Shown piece by piece: positions 59,856 through 64,000 of a stretch of DNA of 64,000 nucleotides (position 1 is the stretch's first letter; the number at the start of each line of letters is the position of its first letter). Position numbers and translations under genes: made by a program. A model generated the notes under the pieces. It was not told the DNA's origin and searched no databases. It saw nothing but the letters and a program-made list of their open reading frames with translations. The DNA comes from Lytechinus variegatus (Eukaryota; Echinodermata; Echinoidea; Temnopleuroida; Toxopneustidae): assembly GCF_018143015.1 (NCBI RefSeq), contig NC_054740.1:41681180-41745179 (forward strand), read 5' to 3'.

Positions 59856-61063
59856 ATATAATTATGTTATTCTGATGCATGGAGTAAAAACTACATATAC
59901 CCCAATCTCATCCCAGCACCTCCCCCCCCCCCCGAATATAGTCTTGTGTTCTTTTCAAACTCATCGCGATAGAATGATGATAGAGATACTACACTTCATC
60001 ATGTTCTTGGGCTAATCTTGACCAGACGGACCAGGTCAAGATATCCTGTCAGTGGTCTTCTGTCTGTCCAGTTTTAGTCAGAATAATAAAATAGATACCG
60101 ATTCTAGGGGCAGCATTTGATTGAATAAAATCAACGATTTGCCAAGCTGTACGGAAAAGGGACAGGAAGGGGCAGGGAGTGAAAGAGACTGGGGAATCGG
60201 ACAAAATTGGACAGAGCGGGCAAAGTTTCAACCGGCGTCGTAGATATGATACTCTAAATAAAATGGATGGCTCGCCTGTGGCCGACATTCTATTTATAAA
60301 TCTCGATAGCTTTAATGAATGAAGTCCCATTTACCCCCATATTCAGAGAAGAATCTTTTCATTCTCTGCAAGTTTTAGGTCAGAAGGGGGTGTGGCTGGG
60401 TGAATTCTGTGTGAGATGGAGACAGGAGTGTTTGGAATGCACACTATAAAACTTGCCCAGAATGTAATTAAGCTCTGTTTTCAGATTGAGGTTGGAGGGA
60501 ACCTTTTTGATGTTCCTTTTAAAGTTTGTGCCATAAGTTTTACACAGGTTGTCTACGTACTCCATGCTATGCTTTTTAGATGAAATGAACTAGCATGATG
60601 TCTGAAAAACTGACATCCAACATCTGCGAAACAGATGTGAACAAAACTGAAGAAATTAAGGAAATCTTTTAGTTTTAGTTTGCTTAAAGACTTCCTCGTC
60701 TGCCTCTGTTGCGTTGTCATGCCAAACCATTGTCAAAATTAAGAACATGTCTTTAGCTGGAACAACGGGACAAATAATAACAGAATAATGAAAAAGGAGG
60801 GGAAAGTCACAATGCAAGAAGTGGATGGGTTTAATAATGCAGAGGTATTGTCAATAATACCACCGACTGTCAAAGATTTCATTTCTGCCAGGAGAAAGAA
60901 TGTGTTTGAAAAGAGTGTATATTTATCCAAGTTTATAAAACCAATTAGAATATTTTAGAATGTGATTCTTGTCTACTTGAAATTATCACCCAAACAAACG
61001 TAAATATCGTGTGCACTTGTTGTGTGTCATTTCAATCATTTAATTTTATCGCTTTCTTAACAG

Positions 61064-61752
61064 GGGAACTAAAATATACGTGCCATTGGACAACAAGATA
61101 GGGCAAGATTCAGGTGGGACAGTCCAAAGGGTACAGACTGGTGGCTCCTTGAGACCTCCTTCAATCACCCCTGGGTCTAGGACGCACTATTTTCCATCGG
61201 GACAGAGACCTATTGTTGGACAACAACGGCCGAGAGTGGTACCGAGGCCTGTGGTCCAAAGACCTGTATTAACAAGACCCCAGGTCACGACGCATAGGAT
61301 GCCAACAAATCCTGTAAGGACTAGACCTAGTGCAAGTATTCCAAGTAGAACACAAACGCAACTGCATGTCCCAGGACGGGGCACGATTCACTCAAGGACT
61401 CCCTCCGGGACTTCACCCATCGGGAAATTTCCTTCTAGGACACAAGCGAACGCACGACCGACGATTCCCCGGAGGACACCGGTTCGAACACCAGTCAGGA
61501 CTCCTTCAAGAACACCTTCCAGAGAGCCATCCAGGAACCCTTATATCTCTAGGACGCAGTTGTACAGTCAGTCAAGGACCCACACCACGCAGCAAGTATT
61601 AACCTCAAGACACCTCCACGTGCAGCATGGAGCCCTTCCTAAAACCCGCACCAATGGAGTTTGCAGGTACCATGGATACTATCCCATCGCTTGTTGCACT
61701 GGTTGGAAAAGAGTAGTGAACCCTACTAAACCTTGGACCTATTCCTGCAAAC
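61064..61752 (+). CDS. Secreted matrix-type protein, coding exon 2 (RTP-rich region and CCxGW module)
   Basis: A pyrimidine tract and CTTAACAG precede 61064, and the first base completes the Arg codon begun in exon 1. Joined, the exons give 251 residues before a phase-1 donor at 61753 (AC|GTAAGT). After the signal peptide, residues of about 30-215 are low-complexity and very basic, with many SRTP, RTPVRTP and PSR motifs and few acidic residues. The C-terminal part has four cysteines: Cys222, the pair Cys232-Cys233 within IACCTGWKRV, and Cys250 in TYSCK. C-x9-CC-x-G-W-x13-C recalls the N-terminal CCPGW module of fibrillins/LTBPs and the end of EMI domains, both just upstream of EGF repeats. 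Phase-1 introns are usual between such modules. So an extracellular-matrix or EGF-repeat protein is likely, but the exact family is not established. The rest lies outside the window. Confidence 0.75.
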
Positions 61753-63799
61753 GTAAGTACAAGCACTGCCCGTATTCTCTCTCTTTTTAATATATACATA
61801 TCTATTCTAATACGGTGTCGTTCTTTGTAAATCTCCTAAGTAATGTAACAGTAATTATGGTGGTGTCATCTTTCGTCAAATTCACCCGAAGGTGCAGCGA
61901 GGAACGCATACGCAGCGTCTCCGTTGCCCCGCTTTCTGTTGCATCTGTCACCACCTTGCATCTCATCCGAGTTTATTTGGTAAGGCTCTGCCCCTTTTAG
62001 CTGGCCGATTCTCTACTGATTGACCTCCCAGACCCAGTGTCTAAATACGATCTCAGGAATGAACTTGACACAATTATCCTGTCTTTGATTATATAGGTCT
62101 TATACGTTCACGCCCCTCTTAATCTTATGCGTTTCCCGGGTGGCAAGGGAAAGCTGTATGTGATATCCCAGCCTTGCCCTACAACATGTACAAGACATCT
62201 CCCTTTTCAGGCATGATAAGTATATGTGGGTTCAGGGGTGGGATGACCAATATATGTAATCATATCCATTTGAATATATAGATATATATATATTTTTTTA
62301 TTTACATGAATGCAAAATATGACAATCATGGTAATAGCAAAGACTGACAGTACATTGACAACAAAAATCAATGATCAGTACAAAATATAAATACGATCAA
62401 ACAGGAGATAAAGATAATACAGCCCCCCACAAACAAAAATAAATAAACAAAATAAACATAAAAAGGGAGAGAGATAATAAACACCGGCAATTTCCTGTGG
62501 GTTTTCAAAGAAAATAAAATTTCTGCTTGATGGCTCTCCCATTTGCTGGTGATAAAAAGATAAAATTAAAATTCAGTCTAAACATCACTTATTATAAATT
62601 AATGGCCGAAATAAATGTACAATAAAAATCAAGAAGCTCGGACATGTTTTTTTTATATCTATAGATGCATTGCAAATGACCAAACTTTGAGAACAATTTG
62701 GATATTACTGAACCTTTTTGGGATGAGCTTGTGGATTGTCAGTGAATCGGTCCTCAAACAGCTTTACTGTCAAGCATTTCCTATGATTGATTTAGGATAG
62801 ATGACTCTACCAATGACAGGAATGCCCGTGTCATTGATATACCGCAGTCATTGGTTAGTAATTAGGAAGCATCTCTTTAAAACAGCTCTGTCATCTCAGT
62901 GAATACTTGACGATGGTGAAACTTATAAGGCAATCCTCATGAACTGACACCATTGGGCCAGAGATGACAGAATAATGCAGTAGGACATTAAACATGTGCT
63001 GTGCGATTCGTTGGTTGGTCGCTGGGTTTTTTCTTCAAAAAACTTGTGAAATGATAGTTATGTAGCTTTGAAAATTTGCCAAATTTACGAAAATCATCTT
63101 TCTCAGGATTCATTTGGAAGACTTAAAAAGGTTGAAATTGATAAGTTGAGATCAGCTTTTAGTTTAATAATTTCTATTCATGATACAAAATTGAATTGAT
63201 ATTAGTTTGCATTAATCTATTCATTTATATATACATTTTTCTACATTTATTGACTTGTTGACTTATTCATTTATTCATTATGTATCAATTCATTTAGTCA
63301 TTCATTAATTTTGTTTTATTTATTTATTTATCTATGTATCGTCAAAATATTGCGTATTGTTCAGTTATTTCATGGAATGGACTTGGAGGTTATTGGCTTG
63401 GACAGTGTTAAAAAGCATTTGCTGATATGTGTTGAAGAGAATATAAACTCAGGCCGGGGGGGGGGGGGTTCACCGATCGATGTTTCTCATATGACCGTTC
63501 AAGGATAGATTCACGATCACAGTGGGATTACATATCAATTGATTAGTGTTTCATCTATTCATAGACCAACCTGAATGAATTGGAAGTGGAATCCAGGTCA
63601 CAGCATCGGTCACCATAATTAACTTTGTTGGGATATGGTTTAAAAACAATTAAAGGGGAGTGAGGGAGACGGAAGAGAGTGAGAGAGAGAGAGTGAGAGA
63701 GAGAGAGAGAGAAAGGGGGGGCAATGGGGTGTAGGTTTGCTGGGATGGGGGGGACATAGACTATCATAGGTTTAGTTTTTCACTTTTTCAACATGCTCT
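61753..63799. other. Intron 2 (start), no further exon seen
   Basis: No Cys-rich exon with splice sites was found. It contains TA-rich DNA near 62275-62300, a degenerate AT-rich stretch that may be a LINE remnant (62290-62600), a poly-G tract (63456-63468) and a purine repeat (63640-63720). The secreted-protein gene presumably continues beyond base 64000. Confidence 0.45.
63678..63715. repeat. (GA)n microsatellite
   Basis: GAGA repeats in a longer polypurine stretch. Confidence 0.9.
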
Positions 63800-63948
63800 G
63801 GGGACCGTTTCATCAACATTTTTGTCTGACAAGTTGTCAGATCTGACATCTTTCCTTGATTCTGATTGGCCGAGGCACTGTTAACTGTCGGATAAAATGG
63901 GACATGTCGGATAAAACGTCCGACAATTCCTTTCATGAATCGCTTCCC
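63800..63948. mobile_element. Short MITE with GGGGACCGTTTCAT end
   Basis: Left end GGGGACCGTTTCATCAACAT and right end TTTCATGAATCGCTTCCC are degenerate inverted repeats. TTGTCTGACAAGTTGTCAG and TGTCGGATAAAACGTCCGAC lie inside and pair in part. 149 bp. Confidence 0.6.
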
Positions 63949-64000
63949 AGGAAAGGTTTCTCGTCTCCAGAATTTGCTTCGGACTTTGTTTATACCGTTA

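Noticed and set aside
61080-61790. The 236-residue ORF as a complete small protein starting at 61080
   Set aside because: It begins with GTG, has no signal or Kozak-type start, and is preceded by a good splice acceptor. Its 3' end runs through a consensus donor into intron sequence. It is an internal exon, not an intact gene.
1-64000. CRISPR array, LTR retrotransposon, Polinton or virus-derived genes
   Set aside because: Tandem repeats here lack CRISPR-like unique spacers of constant length. No paired long direct repeats with coding interior, and no polymerase, integrase, capsid or envelope-like frames were seen.

Overview
The window looks like nuclear DNA of a marine invertebrate deuterostome. 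A sea urchin or other echinoderm is my best guess, an inference with moderate confidence. The grounds are the AT-rich background, eukaryotic tRNA genes, very many palindromic MITEs and long foldback elements with tandem-repeat arms (a structure known from the TU elements of sea urchins), tRNA-derived SINEs and LINE-like 3' tails. There is no bacterial-style gene packing, no CRISPR array, and no LTR, retrovirus-like or Polinton element that I can recognise.

Layout. 1-8 kb: non-coding DNA with several MITEs. 8-20.6 kb: an array of nine tRNA-His(GUG) copies, eight complete and one truncated, on the + strand. The array is interrupted by a 0.9-kb perfect-looking foldback (13609-14525), by small MITEs, and by about 3.6 kb of nested insertions that contain a second, 2.2-kb foldback (17309-19467). 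A block of about 720 bp holding three tRNAs is duplicated 6.6 kb apart, and both of its edges fall at tRNA genes. 20.6-48 kb: gene-poor, repeat-rich DNA with many small palindromic elements and a 1.74-kb Tc1/mariner-type element (42581-44322) that is a giant inverted repeat along most of its length. Two short open stretches with splice-like borders (28017-28108 and 30019-30126) are weak exon candidates. 48.9-61.8 kb: the first two coding exons of one real-looking protein gene. Exon 1 encodes a signal peptide and exon 2 an Arg/Thr/Pro-rich region followed by a CC-x-G-W cysteine module. They are separated by a 12.1-kb intron and the splice phase matches exactly. The rest of the gene lies beyond the window.

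The 12.1-kb intron holds three copies of a tRNA-derived SINE, all antisense to the gene, an array of degenerate CACAGTGTG-rich repeats, a tandem array of TGACG-containing units, and a GC-rich island with short unexplained ORFs.

The most notable features are the tRNA-His array with tRNA-bounded duplication, the two tandem-arm foldbacks with flanking direct repeats, the near-fully palindromic mariner-type element, and more than twenty poly-G/poly-C tracts of 9-15 bases, most of which share the same flanking bases.
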